Source of the DNA: Wolbachia endosymbiont of Folsomia candida
GTDB taxonomy: Bacteria > Pseudomonadota > Alphaproteobacteria > Rickettsiales > Anaplasmataceae
Assembly: GCF_001931755.2 (NCBI RefSeq)
Contig: NZ_CP015510.2
Coordinates: 1,364,001 to 1,428,000 of the forward strand
DNA length: 64,000 nt
Direction of reading: 5' to 3'
Part shown: positions 1 through 8,425 of the stretch, in pieces
Position numbering within the stretch: the stretch's first letter is position 1
How the letters are laid out: each line of letters starts with the position of its first letter
Made by a program: the position numbers and the translations under genes
Notes under the pieces: generated by a model
Databases searched by the model: none
Seen by the model: only the letters and a program-made list of their open reading frames with translations
What the model was told of the DNA's origin: nothing

Positions 1-2
1 TT

Positions 3-275
3 TTTATATTTTTAGGTATTTGCTTGATAGTTATTTCAAATATAGGGGTAATTAGGTTTCCCGATTTCTATACTAGATTACATGCAGCAGGTATTACAGA
101 TTCTAGCGGTGCAATGCTGTTATTAATTGGTTTTGCTTTGCAGAATGAATTTTCAGTAAATACTATCAAAATAATACTATTAATTCTTATAATATGGGTT
201 GCTAATTCAACTAATAGTTATGTTTTAGCACGCACTTATTATAAAAGCAAGGACAACACTGATAAAAAAGGCTAA
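3..275 (+). CDS. mnhG: Na+/H+ antiporter subunit G (MnhG/MrpG), 5' end outside window
   Basis: Small membrane subunit of a multi-subunit Mrp/Mnh cation/proton antiporter. The family signature RFPDFYTRLHAAG is present at 56-94, followed by two hydrophobic stretches. The frame is open to the left edge: the codons before the TTG at 24 (FIFLGIC) continue a transmembrane helix, so the true start lies outside the window. One base separates it from the next antiporter gene, so the genes are probably co-transcribed. Length and motif fit the family. Confidence 0.85.
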   Translation, partial: FIFLGICLIVISNIGVIRFPDFYTRLHAAGITDSSGAMLLLIGFALQNEFSVNTIKIILLILIIWVANSTNSYVLARTYYKSKDNTDKKG

Positions 276-276
276 G

Positions 277-840
277 ATGTTGGAAATATTAAATGTAGCG
301 CTGCTTTCTCTGTTGCTAGTAGTAACTGTTTTCATAGTCTTGTCAAGACACCTAGTTGTAAGCGCTGTTCTGATGTGTGCATTTAGTTCCCTTATTGCAC
401 TGATATATTTAATTATGAACGCACCAGATGTTGCAATTACTGAAGCTTCTGTTGGTGCAGGGCTCAGCACAGTATTTACATTTGCAGCTCTTTCTTTGAT
501 AAAAAATCATAAAGTAAATTTATCTCACAACTATATAACACTTTTTTTTATGTTGTTTTTATCTGTGTGTTTGTCTCATTTCATGATTCAATTACCAGAT
601 TTCGGTGATCATAATGCTCCAATTCACCTGCATGTTGCACCTTATTATGTGGAAAATACCGAAAAAATTGCTGGTATACCAAATATAGTAACTGCTGTTT
701 TAGCAAGCTTTCGTGGTTATGATACATTTGGAGAAACTGTAGTGGTGTTTACTGCCGCACTTTGCATCACATTAATACTAAAAGAAGAAGAAAGCGCTGT
801 TGCGGGTAGAAGTAGAGTTTCAAGGAAGTCTCATGATTAA
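277..840 (+). CDS. Antiporter subunit resembling the C-terminal part of MrpA (DUF4040/MbhD-MbhE type)
   Basis: 187 residues, about five hydrophobic segments. The N-terminal half carries the DUF4040-type motif APDVAITEASVGAGL. The C-terminal half carries NIVTAVLASFRGYDTFGE, which resembles the end of MrpA/MbhE. In many bacteria these parts are fused to the large MrpA ion channel; here they stand alone as in MbhD/E-like subunits. It lies 1 bp after mnhG, and its stop overlaps the likely mnhB start by 8 bp. It is an integral inner-membrane protein, part of the same antiporter complex. The family call is from motifs; the separate role of this piece is inferred. Confidence 0.8.
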   Translation: MLEILNVALLSLLLVVTVFIVLSRHLVVSAVLMCAFSSLIALIYLIMNAPDVAITEASVGAGLSTVFTFAALSLIKNHKVNLSHNYITLFFMLFLSVCLSHFMIQLPDFGDHNAPIHLHVAPYYVENTEKIAGIPNIVTAVLASFRGYDTFGETVVVFTAALCITLILKEEESAVAGRSRVSRKSHD

Positions 841-1249
841 GGATCCGGTGCTCAACGCAGTCACATTCCTAATGGTACCTTTTATCATTTTATTTGGTTT
901 ATATATACAATTCCATGGTGACTATACTCCAGGTGGTGGGTTTCAGGCAGGAATAATTATTGCTTCGGGAATAATATTATATTCAATGCTATTTGGTGTA
1001 TCTGCCACTCTAAAAGCAATACCTTATTCTGTAATCAAGGTTACTAACGTGCTTGGTATTTTAATTTATGGCGGAACGGGTGTTGCAACAATTTTGCTTG
1101 GCCAGAATTTTTTATCTTATGATATATTGTCATCTAGTAATAGTGCTGGTCAAAAATTAGGCATTTTTTTAGTAGAATTGGGTGTAGCATTTACTGTTTG
1201 CTCTTCCATGTTAATTATATATATAGATTTTGCTCGTAGAAAAAAGTAA
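833..1249 (+). CDS. mnhB: Na+/H+ antiporter subunit B (MnhB/MrpB)
   Basis: Begins MIKDPVLNAVTFLMVPFI and contains the MnhB hallmark GDYTPGGGFQAGII, followed by further transmembrane helices; about 138 residues, normal for the family. I chose ATG 833 over the upstream TTG at 800 because AAGGAAG lies at the right distance before it and because antiporter genes usually overlap slightly. The stop TAA shares its last A with the ATG of mnhC (TAATG), which indicates translational coupling. Confidence 0.88.
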   Translation: MIKDPVLNAVTFLMVPFIILFGLYIQFHGDYTPGGGFQAGIIIASGIILYSMLFGVSATLKAIPYSVIKVTNVLGILIYGGTGVATILLGQNFLSYDILSSSNSAGQKLGIFLVELGVAFTVCSSMLIIYIDFARRKK

Positions 1250-1593
1250 TGACTTTATTTAATTATATAACTATTATTATATTAATGGTGCTAGGCTTGT
1301 ATATTATCATAAATGACAAAAATTTGATCAAAAAAATGATAGGGGTAAGTATTTTTCAAGCATCTGTTTTGTTATTCTACATATCTTTGGGTTACATAAA
1401 AAGTTCCTTGCCTCCAATAGTGGTTCCTAATTTTTATTTATATAGCAACCCTATACCGCATGTTTTAATGCTTACTGCCATAGTAGTTGGAATTGCAACA
1501 TTTTCAGTTGGGCTTTCTATAGCAGTAAAAATAGAGGAGAAATATGGTGCAATTGATGAAACCACTGTGGATCATCAAGATAAGCGTATGTGA
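1249..1593 (+). CDS. mnhC: Na+/H+ antiporter subunit C (MnhC/MrpC, NuoK-like)
   Basis: 114-residue membrane protein with three hydrophobic helices, similar to NuoK. The central part IGVSIFQASVLLFYISLGY and the stretch PIPHVLMLTAIVVGIA are typical of MrpC/MnhC. It overlaps mnhB by one base. No subunit D or E/F follows; the next gene is rpoD, so the rest of the antiporter must lie upstream or elsewhere in the genome. Confidence 0.88.
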   Translation: MTLFNYITIIILMVLGLYIIINDKNLIKKMIGVSIFQASVLLFYISLGYIKSSLPPIVVPNFYLYSNPIPHVLMLTAIVVGIATFSVGLSIAVKIEEKYGAIDETTVDHQDKRM

Positions 1594-1648
1594 ATTAACA
1601 ATATATTAAATTATATGAAGTAACAAATAGACACAACAAATTATAGGC

Positions 1649-1677
1649 TTGCTTATTGTGGATTTATTTGTTAATAA
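1649..1677 (+). promoter_or_regulatory. Candidate sigma70 promoter of rpoD
   Basis: TTGCTT (1649-1654), 17-base spacer, TAATAA (1672-1677), 31 bases before the rpoD ATG. An 8-base inverted repeat AACAAATA/TATTTGTT (1622-1629 and 1665-1672) overlaps the site. A TTAA-N7-TTAA match lies at 1595-1609. In such AT-rich DNA this is only a plausible assignment. Confidence 0.35.
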
Positions 1678-1707
1678 GAAATAAAATTTTAAACTATAAA
1701 GGTAATA

Positions 1708-3627
1708 ATGTCAACTGTTAATGAAACGCAAGATGAGAAAAAAATTATTAAAGACCTTGTAACAAAAAGTATAAAAAAAGGAGGGTTTATCACTTTTGAT
1801 GATATAAATGATACATTATCAGACGAAAATTTTTCATCTGACTTTATAGATAATACTATATCTTTATTACAAGATTCTGGAGTCAATATACTTGAAAGTA
1901 GTGATGAGGAAGAAGAAGATGTTAGTACCGCCAGTGATGATACTAAACTCGATGATGAGGAAACATCGTCAAACGCTATTACAACTTTAGTACAAAATGA
2001 TGATCCAGTAAGAGTGTATTTACGGGACATGAGCACTGTAAAGCTCTTGTCAAGGGCAGATGAAATCAAGATAGCAAAAAAAATTGAATCCGAAAAGCAC
2101 AACATGCTCCGTGCAATAATTGAAACGTCAATAACATTAAAAGTGATAAAAACATGGCGTGATGACCTGAGTAATGGAGCTCTTCTCCTTAGAGAGATTA
2201 TAGACTTAGAGTCCATATATAATTCTGATTTTAATGTAAGCGTAGACGATGTACCTGAAGAGAGTAACAGCGATGATGAAGGATATGTTAGCGATGAAGA
2301 GAGCAGTGATGATGAAAGCAGCGAAGAAGATACTGCTACTAGCGAAAGCTCAGCAAATTTAAATGTTTCTATTCTTGAAATGGAAAGTGACTTATTGCCA
2401 AAAGTTATAGTTGCGCTAGATGAGATAATCACTTTAACAAATGAAGCATTAGCACTCAGGCAAAGTTCTAGAAATTCCTCTAAGGTGTTAGGATATGAAG
2501 ATTTGTATAATCAAATATGGTCCATAGCGCTACAAATTAAATTAAGCGACACTGCTATTGCTAAGATTACGCAAGAACTTTACAGCACAAATAGAAGTAT
2601 CATGCTTGAAGAAGTTAATCTTATTTCTGAGGCTAGAAAATACGATATCAATAGAGACGACTTCTACAAAGTGTATGATGATATGCTTTTAAAGCATGAG
2701 CTGAAAGAGATAAGCCTTTTAAAAACCAATGCGAGTCAATCTTATTTTACAGGTAAATTAAAAAATAAATTTGTAAAGCTTATAGATGATAATTTTAAGC
2801 ATATCGCTAGTATCTTAAATAATATCAGGCAATATGCACAAGAAGATGATGTACAAGAGTTTAAGGAGCTAATTAAAAGAGTGCAGAAACATGAGCGAGA
2901 AGTTTCTGAAGCGAAGCAAGAGATGATTAAAGCTAATTTGAGATTAGTAGTTTCCATCGCGAAAAAATATTCAAACAGGGGACTAGCACTGCTTGATTTG
3001 ATACAAGAGGGCAATATTGGTCTTATGAAGGCTGTAGACAAATTTGATTACAAGCGTGGATACAAATTTTCAACTTATGGAACTTGGTGGGTCAGGCAAT
3101 CAATCACTAGGGCAATACCTGAACAATCTAAAGTAGTTAGAATACCAGTTCACATGGTAGAAATAATCAGCAAAATCAACAGGGCATTAAGAAAGATGAC
3201 TCACGAAATGGGAAGAGAGCCCACTTTAGAAGAGTTGAGTTCCGAGCTTTTGATGCCGCTTGAAAGAATACGCAAAGTGATGAAAATAGCGAGAGATCCG
3301 GTAAGTCTTGAAGCCCCGACAGGAAAAGATGATAGTAGCACATTTGGTGATTGCATAGAAGATAAACGAGTATCCAAGCCAGAGGATGCTGCAATACTTG
3401 CTGACTTGCGTGGTATTACAACTAACGTTCTTGCAACTTTAACGCCAAAAGAAGAAAGAATTCTAAGAATGCGTTTTGGTCTTGGTAAGGATGGAAAGGA
3501 GCATACTTTGGAAGAAGTAGGAAGAATTTTTAACGTGACGCGTGAGAGAATTAGACAAATAGAAGCAAAGGCATTGCGTAAATTAAGACACCCAAGCCGT
3601 GCTAGAAAACTTAGAGGGTTCTTTTAA
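1708..3627 (+). CDS. rpoD: RNA polymerase primary sigma factor RpoD (sigma70)
   Basis: 639 residues. Region 1.2 ([19 protein letters not shown]) lies near residue 100. Regions 2.1-2.4 include [33 protein letters not shown] and [14 protein letters not shown]. Region 4.2 has the helix-turn-helix [18 protein letters not shown] near the C-terminus. It directs transcription of housekeeping genes. The non-conserved segment between regions 1.2 and 2.1 carries a very acidic, serine-rich stretch (about residues 184-217, S/D/E repeats). The N-terminal sigma 1.1 region is present. It appears monocistronic, followed by a lipoprotein gene. Confidence 0.96.
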   Translation: MSTVNETQDEKKIIKDLVTKSIKKGGFITFDDINDTLSDENFSSDFIDNTISLLQDSGVNILESSDEEEEDVSTASDDTKLDDEETSSNAITTLVQNDDPVRVYLRDMSTVKLLSRADEIKIAKKIESEKHNMLRAIIETSITLKVIKTWRDDLSNGALLLREIIDLESIYNSDFNVSVDDVPEESNSDDEGYVSDEESSDDESSEEDTATSESSANLNVSILEMESDLLPKVIVALDEIITLTNEALALRQSSRNSSKVLGYEDLYNQIWSIALQIKLSDTAIAKITQELYSTNRSIMLEEVNLISEARKYDINRDDFYKVYDDMLLKHELKEISLLKTNASQSYFTGKLKNKFVKLIDDNFKHIASILNNIRQYAQEDDVQEFKELIKRVQKHEREVSEAKQEMIKANLRLVVSIAKKYSNRGLALLDLIQEGNIGLMKAVDKFDYKRGYKFSTYGTWWVRQSITRAIPEQSKVVRIPVHMVEIISKINRALRKMTHEMGREPTLEELSSELLMPLERIRKVMKIARDPVSLEAPTGKDDSSTFGDCIEDKRVSKPEDAAILADLRGITTNVLATLTPKEERILRMRFGLGKDGKEHTLEEVGRIFNVTRERIRQIEAKALRKLRHPSRARKLRGFF

Positions 3628-3771
3628 ATTCCAATAAAAAACACTAAATCCTCTTTGATGGCAATTTCTCATCCATCATACTCTGGAACTGTGCAAAAGA
3701 GACGTAAGCTGATGATTTATTCTTATTATCTTAATAGTTATGTTATTATATCAAGATCAAAAGCTAAATTT

Positions 3772-4386
3772 ATGTGGCACATAGTCTCGTTTTTTATATT
3801 ATCGGTGGTTTTAGTGAGTTGTGGCCTACAAAAACCTGCACCTGTATTGCTTAAAGGCGAAGAATTTTATGGAAAAAGAGATCTGGAATACACAAGAGAA
3901 TACCACTTAGTGAAAAAAGCTGTTGACCCTGCGCTTAAAAAAGAAAATAGAAAAGTCATCATAAGTAAGATATATAAAGATAGCAACAATACGAAAAACG
4001 TGGAAATCGACGAGGTAAATTGTAAGTTTGTAATGCCAGTTAAAGGTACAGCTACTTCTTCTGATGAGATGTGTAAGGATGGTGTAAAAATTGCTGCTCA
4101 AAATGGTACAAATGTAATTGCTTCTGCACCAGGTAAAGTTATATATGTAGGTAAAGGACTCAGGTGGTATGGAAATTTAATTATTGTGGAACACAAAGAT
4201 AATTATACAACTGTCTACTCCTATTTAAAAAATATACATGTTGAAATCGGTGATAAAGTTACACAGGGCCAAGTAATTGGGTCTGCAGGTAAGTCAAGTA
4301 CACAAGACAAAAATCCGCAGATATGCTTTACTATGCGGCATAATGGCCAAGCAATTGACCCGCTCTCCCATATGAACTGTAATTAA
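3772..4386 (+). CDS. NlpD-like lipoprotein with degenerate LytM (M23) domain
   Basis: Starting at ATG 3772 gives a lipoprotein signal: a short hydrophobic run ending VVLVSC, a lipobox. The TTG at 3655 would add 39 residues before the signal and is less likely. The C-terminal half matches the LytM/M23 fold (APGKVIYVGKGLRWYGNLII, then Y.YLKNIHVEIGDKVTQGQVIG). The zinc ligands are not there: the usual HxGxD is CKDGVKIA, the YxHL His is Tyr, and the final HFE is ICFTMR. That pattern fits NlpD/EnvC-type amidase activators rather than an active endopeptidase. It lies 12 bases before leuS and is probably in the same transcript. Confidence 0.8.
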   Translation: MWHIVSFFILSVVLVSCGLQKPAPVLLKGEEFYGKRDLEYTREYHLVKKAVDPALKKENRKVIISKIYKDSNNTKNVEIDEVNCKFVMPVKGTATSSDEMCKDGVKIAAQNGTNVIASAPGKVIYVGKGLRWYGNLIIVEHKDNYTTVYSYLKNIHVEIGDKVTQGQVIGSAGKSSTQDKNPQICFTMRHNGQAIDPLSHMNCN

Positions 4387-4398
4387 ATTTGGATTTAT

Positions 4399-7149
4399 AT
4401 GAAATATGATTTTAAAAGCGTTGAAAAATTTTATCAAGATAAGTGGGATTTTTCTGTAAGCAAGGATAGCAAGCAAGAGAAATGCTATGTTCTGGAAATG
4501 TTTCCATATCCATCTGGTAAAATTCATATGGGGCACTTACGTAATTACGCAATAGGTGACGTGATAGCACGCTATAAGAGAGCTAATGGATTTGACGTTT
4601 TGCACCCTATTGGCTGGGATGCATTTGGATTGCCAGCAGAAAATGCAGCAAGGGACAATAATGTGAACCCGAAAGATTGGACAGAAGAAAATATAGACAA
4701 TATGCGTACTCAGTTAAAATCTATAGGCCTTTCTTATAACTGGGATCGTGAGCTCTCCACATGTGAGCCTCACTATTATAAACACGAGCAAAAATTCTTT
4801 TTAGACTTTTTAAAGCACGGACTCGCTTATAGAAAAGAGTCGTTGGTTAATTGGGATCCAGTAGATGAAACAGTGCTTGCAAATGAACAAGTTGTGGACG
4901 GAAAAGGATGGCGATCAGGTGCAATTGTTGAAAAGCGTAAGTTATCTCAATGGTTTTTAAAAATAACTGACTTTACTGAAGATCTACTCGAGTGCTTGCA
5001 AAGTTTAAAAAATTGGCCGGACAAAGTAAAGACAATGCAAGAACGCTGGATAGGAAAGTCTGAGGGAGCAACTATAGAGTTTGATGTGGTTGGCCTCAAT
5101 AAAACATTGAAAGTCTTTACGACTTATCCTCACACTTTATTTGGTGCTTCTTTTTGTGCAGTGGCAGCAGGTCACCCTATTGTACAGGATATCAAACTTG
5201 CTGTCACCCTAGATGCTTCTGAAGCTGTCATCTCAGATGCTCCTGAAGTTGTCATCCCAGATGCTCTTAAAGTTTTGTCATCCCAGTGCTCTGACACTGG
5301 GATCCAGATTCCAGCGTCACGCGCTGGAATGACAATTGATGAACGCGCTGAAGTGACAATTGATGAAAAAATTGGAGTTTACACTGGTATAAACGTCAAA
5401 CACCCATTTTTGGACAAAGAGTTGCCACTCTATATAGCAAACTTTGTGCTGATGGAATATGGAGAAGGTGCAATTTTTGGCTGCCCTGCACACGATCAAC
5501 GTGATTTTGAATTTGCACAAAAGTATAATTTGCCAATTATTCCTGTGGTTTCTCCAGATAACTTAGGTGCCATTCAAGCAGCGGACACTGGAGTACAGGA
5601 ACCCTATACTGGCAACGGAACAATGTTCAACTCTGAATTCTTAAATGGACTCACAGTTGATGAAGCAAAGGAAGTGATAATAAAAACACTTGAAGAAAAA
5701 GGCATTGGAAAAAAAACAATAAATTATCGTTTGCACGACTGGGGAGTTTCAAGGCAGCGCTATTGGGGGTGCCCTATACCTATCATATATTGCAAAGATT
5801 GTGGAACTGTTCCAGTACCAGAAAAAGATCTTCCTGTTGTGCTACCAACAGATGTGAAATTTGCAAGTGGCGGCAACCCACTTGATAAACACCCTACTTG
5901 GAAATTTGTGAATTGCCCACAATGCGAAAAGCCAGCAGAGCGTGAAACAGATACATTTGATACCTTTTTTGAGTCTTCTTGGTATTTTGCTGCATTTTGT
6001 AGTGAAAATAAATCTATCGATAAGAATGCGTGTAATCGTTTTATGCCTGTTGATTATTATATAGGTGGAATCGAGCATGCGATTTTACACTTACTTTATT
6101 CACGATTTTTCTGCAGAGCTTTAACAAAATGTGGCTATTTTGACATAAATGAACCTTTCTCCACTTTGATTACTCAAGGAATGGTTTGCCATGCAACTTA
6201 TAAAGACGAGAATAATAAATGGTTATTTCCAGAAGAAGCCAAAGAATTGATAGAACAAGGCGCTAAAATCCAGGTAGGAAAAGTTGAGAAGATGAGTAAA
6301 TCGAAGAAGAATACAGTCGATCCAAATTTTATCATAGAAAAGTATGGTGCTGATACTGCACGATTGTTTGTATTATCTGACACTCCTCCGGAAAAGGATA
6401 TGGAATGGTCTGATGATGGTGTGGAAGGTTGCTCACGCTATATAAATAAATTATGGCGCATGGTTATGCAACTTAAGCCTATACAACTGCCTGTCATTCC
6501 AGCGTTAGCTACTCGAATGACACCAGACCAAGCAGAATACAGAAAAAAAATACATAAACTTTTGCATGGACTAACAGGCGATTTGGAAAGCTGCAGGCTA
6601 AACTGCGCAGTAGCAAAATTCCGCGAAATTACCAACTTAATAGCTGAAATAGATTTAAAAACTAGATCTCTTGCAGAATCTGTTTATGGTGAGAAATTTT
6701 TAGGAAAAGTGCAGATGAGCACCACAGAATACTCAAATGTATTTGAGGAGCGCAGACAAGCTTTGACGACAAAATTGCCTTCAGAAATTGAGTTATGCAA
6801 GAGATCTACTGGAAAATCTCTGATTGATGAATGTATATATATACTAATCAGAGTAATCGAACCATTTATACCGCATTTGGCTGAAAGTCTATGGCAAGAA
6901 ATAGGAGGTGAAGGTATGCTTTATCTAGAGCCTTGGCCAAAAGCTGATGAATCATTACTAATTGACGATACTGTGACAATAGCGGTACAAGTTAATGGAA
7001 AATTGCGTAACACAATCGAAGTAGCAATTAACTTACCTCAAGAAGAATTGAAAAAAATGGCAATAGATTCTGTATCAAGCAAGATTGATCAAGATAAAAT
7101 TCGTGCCGTGTATACTGTGCCAAATAAAATAGTAAACATTGTTATATAA
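4399..7149 (+). CDS. leuS: Leucyl-tRNA synthetase with several in-frame repeat insertions
   Basis: Charges tRNA-Leu in the cytoplasm. Class I signature HMGH at residues 43-46 and KMSKS at about 631-635. The CP1 editing domain contains GEGAIFGCPAHDQRDFEFA, and RLHDWGVSRQRYWGCPIP is also present. At 916 residues it is longer than the usual 820-870. The surplus is accounted for by repeats: a 24-base tandem (residues about 272-296) plus a palindromic element (to about 313) in the editing domain, a 31-base palindrome (about residues 699-708), and a 40-residue element (about 764-804) in the anticodon-binding domain. All keep the frame. Essential single-copy function, so the enzyme is presumably active. 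Confidence 0.96.
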   Translation: MKYDFKSVEKFYQDKWDFSVSKDSKQEKCYVLEMFPYPSGKIHMGHLRNYAIGDVIARYKRANGFDVLHPIGWDAFGLPAENAARDNNVNPKDWTEENIDNMRTQLKSIGLSYNWDRELSTCEPHYYKHEQKFFLDFLKHGLAYRKESLVNWDPVDETVLANEQVVDGKGWRSGAIVEKRKLSQWFLKITDFTEDLLECLQSLKNWPDKVKTMQERWIGKSEGATIEFDVVGLNKTLKVFTTYPHTLFGASFCAVAAGHPIVQDIKLAVTLDASEAVISDAPEVVIPDALKVLSSQCSDTGIQIPASRAGMTIDERAEVTIDEKIGVYTGINVKHPFLDKELPLYIANFVLMEYGEGAIFGCPAHDQRDFEFAQKYNLPIIPVVSPDNLGAIQAADTGVQEPYTGNGTMFNSEFLNGLTVDEAKEVIIKTLEEKGIGKKTINYRLHDWGVSRQRYWGCPIPIIYCKDCGTVPVPEKDLPVVLPTDVKFASGGNPLDKHPTWKFVNCPQCEKPAERETDTFDTFFESSWYFAAFCSENKSIDKNACNRFMPVDYYIGGIEHAILHLLYSRFFCRALTKCGYFDINEPFSTLITQGMVCHATYKDENNKWLFPEEAKELIEQGAKIQVGKVEKMSKSKKNTVDPNFIIEKYGADTARLFVLSDTPPEKDMEWSDDGVEGCSRYINKLWRMVMQLKPIQLPVIPALATRMTPDQAEYRKKIHKLLHGLTGDLESCRLNCAVAKFREITNLIAEIDLKTRSLAESVYGEKFLGKVQMSTTEYSNVFEERRQALTTKLPSEIELCKRSTGKSLIDECIYILIRVIEPFIPHLAESLWQEIGGEGMLYLEPWPKADESLLIDDTVTIAVQVNGKLRNTIEVAINLPQEELKKMAIDSVSSKIDQDKIRAVYTVPNKIVNIVI
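5212..5285 (+). repeat. Tandem 24-base repeat inside leuS
   Basis: Three consecutive copies (5212-5235, 5236-5259, 5260-5285; the last is 26 bases), each like GATGCTNCTGAAG followed by NTGTCATCNCA. They encode the eight-residue units DASEAVIS, DAPEVVIP and DALKVLSS. The repeat leads directly into the palindromic element at 5276, with which it shares TGTCATCCCAG. It lies in the CP1 editing domain. Confidence 0.75.
5276..5335 (+). repeat. Palindromic element (family A) in frame within leuS
   Basis: Two adjacent hairpins: CCCAGTG/CACTGGG, then ATTCCAGCG/CGCTGGAAT, bounded by TGTCAT and ATGACA. The second hairpin (5307-5334) is identical to 49286-49313 in pyrD and 53323-53350 between genes. It is translated in leuS as part of the CP1 domain. 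Confidence 0.85.
6492..6522 (+). repeat. Short palindrome (family A remnant) within leuS
   Basis: TGTCATTC (6492-6499) and GAATGACA (6515-6522) are perfect inverted arms around an interior starting CAGCG, the same ends as family A. Translated as VIPALATRMT just before the anticodon-binding helices. Confidence 0.6.
6688..6810 (+). repeat. Family B coding element (STTEYSNVFEE type) in frame within leuS
   Basis: About 120 bases closely matching 24244-24363 (between genes) and 33832-33951 (in frame in another gene). A stretch of about 30 bases beginning GATGAGCACCACAG is identical to the 24.2-kb copy. It encodes GEKFLGKVQMSTTEYSNVFE and onward to LPSEIELCKRST, and interrupts the anticodon-binding domain between LIAEIDLKTRSLAES and LIDECIYILIRVIEPF. 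Confidence 0.85.
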
Positions 7150-7161
7150 AAAAATTTATTA

Positions 7162-7183
7162 GTAAATTTTCATATAAATTTAC
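7162..7183. terminator. AT-rich inverted repeat between convergent leuS and tsaD
   Basis: GTAAATTT (7162-7169) and AAATTTAC (7176-7183) form a perfect 8-base stem with a 6-base loop, overlapping the tsaD stop codon. It may serve as a weak bidirectional terminator. The stem is AT-rich, so the call is tentative. Confidence 0.3.
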
Positions 7184-8190
7184 ACATCTAATTCCCACTT
7201 TGATCTTGGTGCAAAATTCAGTGAATCTATATAATTCTTCTGTAATCTTTCAATTCCAGCCCATCCTACCATCACTGCATTGTCTGTACACAGATTATTA
7301 GGAGGAAAAAATACATTTAAGTTCATGTGCTTTTTCAACTTTTCTCTCAAGAAATTATTTGCTGCAACCCCACCAGTAATTACAAAATCATGAATTTTTA
7401 TATTTAAAGACTCAGCCATTATAATTGCGTTGCTAACCCTATCAAGTAATATGTCGCTAATGCACTCTTGAAATGAAGCACATACGTCACAGACATCTTG
7501 TTCAGTCATTGCGAGTTTTTGCACTAAGTTTCTTACAGCAGTTTTGATTCCAGAAAATGAAAAGTTACATCCAGAGCGTTTTATCATTGCCCTTGGAAGT
7601 TTGAATCTTGTGCCATCACCTTTTTTAGCTAATTTTTCAATTAATGGTCCACCTGGATAACTTAAGCCTAATGTCTTAGCAACCTTATCGAATGCTTCAC
7701 CCAATGAATCATCGAGCGTTTCTCCTAGTTTAATGTATTTCCCAACATCTTGTGCAATTAAAAATTGGCAGTGTCCACCTGATATTAACAGGACTAAAAA
7801 TGGAAATTTCACTTCACATATCAACCTAATAACCAGTGCATGCGCTTCTAAGTGATTCACTGCGATAAATGGCTTTTTTGCTACATGTGCAATTGCTTTA
7901 GTCATCATTGTACCAACTATTAATCCGCCTATCAGCCCAGGTCCTGATGTTGCTGCAATTGCGTCCAAATCACAAAACTTAAGATTAGATTTTTCTATGG
8001 CACTTTTTATAAGATCACTTAAATGATTCATATGTGCACGTGACGCAACTTCCGGAATCACTCCACCACGTGTTTTGTGCTCTGATTGAGACAGAATTTC
8101 GTGAGCAAGAACTTGCTTATTACTCTTTATAACTGCTACTGCAGTTTCATCGCAGCTTGATTCAACAGCTAAGATAGTTTTATTGGACAT
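7180..8190 (-). CDS. tsaD: tRNA N6-adenosine threonylcarbamoyltransferase TsaD
   Basis: Catalytic subunit that transfers threonylcarbamoyl to A37 of ANN-decoding tRNAs. The ASKHA-type ATPase motifs TILAVESSCDETAVAV at the N-terminus and LISGGHCQF are present, as are the metal-binding HLEAH motif and VITGGVAANNFLR near the C-terminus. Starting at the ATG ending at 8190 places the protein at MSNKTILAVESS, as in the family (336 residues). Upstream in-frame ATGs at 8217 and 8250 would add an atypical leader. Convergent with leuS. Confidence 0.95.
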   Translation of the reverse strand: MSNKTILAVESSCDETAVAVIKSNKQVLAHEILSQSEHKTRGGVIPEVASRAHMNHLSDLIKSAIEKSNLKFCDLDAIAATSGPGLIGGLIVGTMMTKAIAHVAKKPFIAVNHLEAHALVIRLICEVKFPFLVLLISGGHCQFLIAQDVGKYIKLGETLDDSLGEAFDKVAKTLGLSYPGGPLIEKLAKKGDGTRFKLPRAMIKRSGCNFSFSGIKTAVRNLVQKLAMTEQDVCDVCASFQECISDILLDRVSNAIIMAESLNIKIHDFVITGGVAANNFLREKLKKHMNLNVFFPPNNLCTDNAVMVGWAGIERLQKNYIDSLNFAPRSKWELDV

Positions 8191-8303
8191 ATACTTTTTT
8201 TGGTTATTATTTGGCATATTACAAAAAATATTATCGCTGTAAAAGCTCAAATACGCAAGTGTTCTAACGTGATTGTATGTTTGTTTCGCGTAGAAAATTT
8301 TAT

Positions 8304-8332
8304 TTGACTCAATCCCATAAGTACACTATGTT
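8304..8332 (+). promoter_or_regulatory. Candidate promoter of the Sir2-like gene
   Basis: TTGACT (8304-8309), 17 bases, TATGTT (8327-8332), about 94 bases upstream of the ATG at 8426. It lies in the divergent region shared with tsaD. Confidence 0.4.
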
Positions 8333-8425
8333 TACCATAATATACTTTAACATTATAAGAGCAATGTACGCCTTAAGTAATGGCTTATCAGCTGATGTGC
8401 TAAAGAAGAGGTTAAAAGTGCAAGC

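Noticed and set aside
1689..2432. 247-residue open frame on the minus strand, Ser/Leu-rich
   Set aside because: Exact antisense of the acidic, Ser-rich part of rpoD; low complexity and no family features.
7180..8250. Longer tsaD starting at 8250
   Set aside because: The extra 20 residues do not resemble the family; the start at 8190 fits the normal N-terminus.
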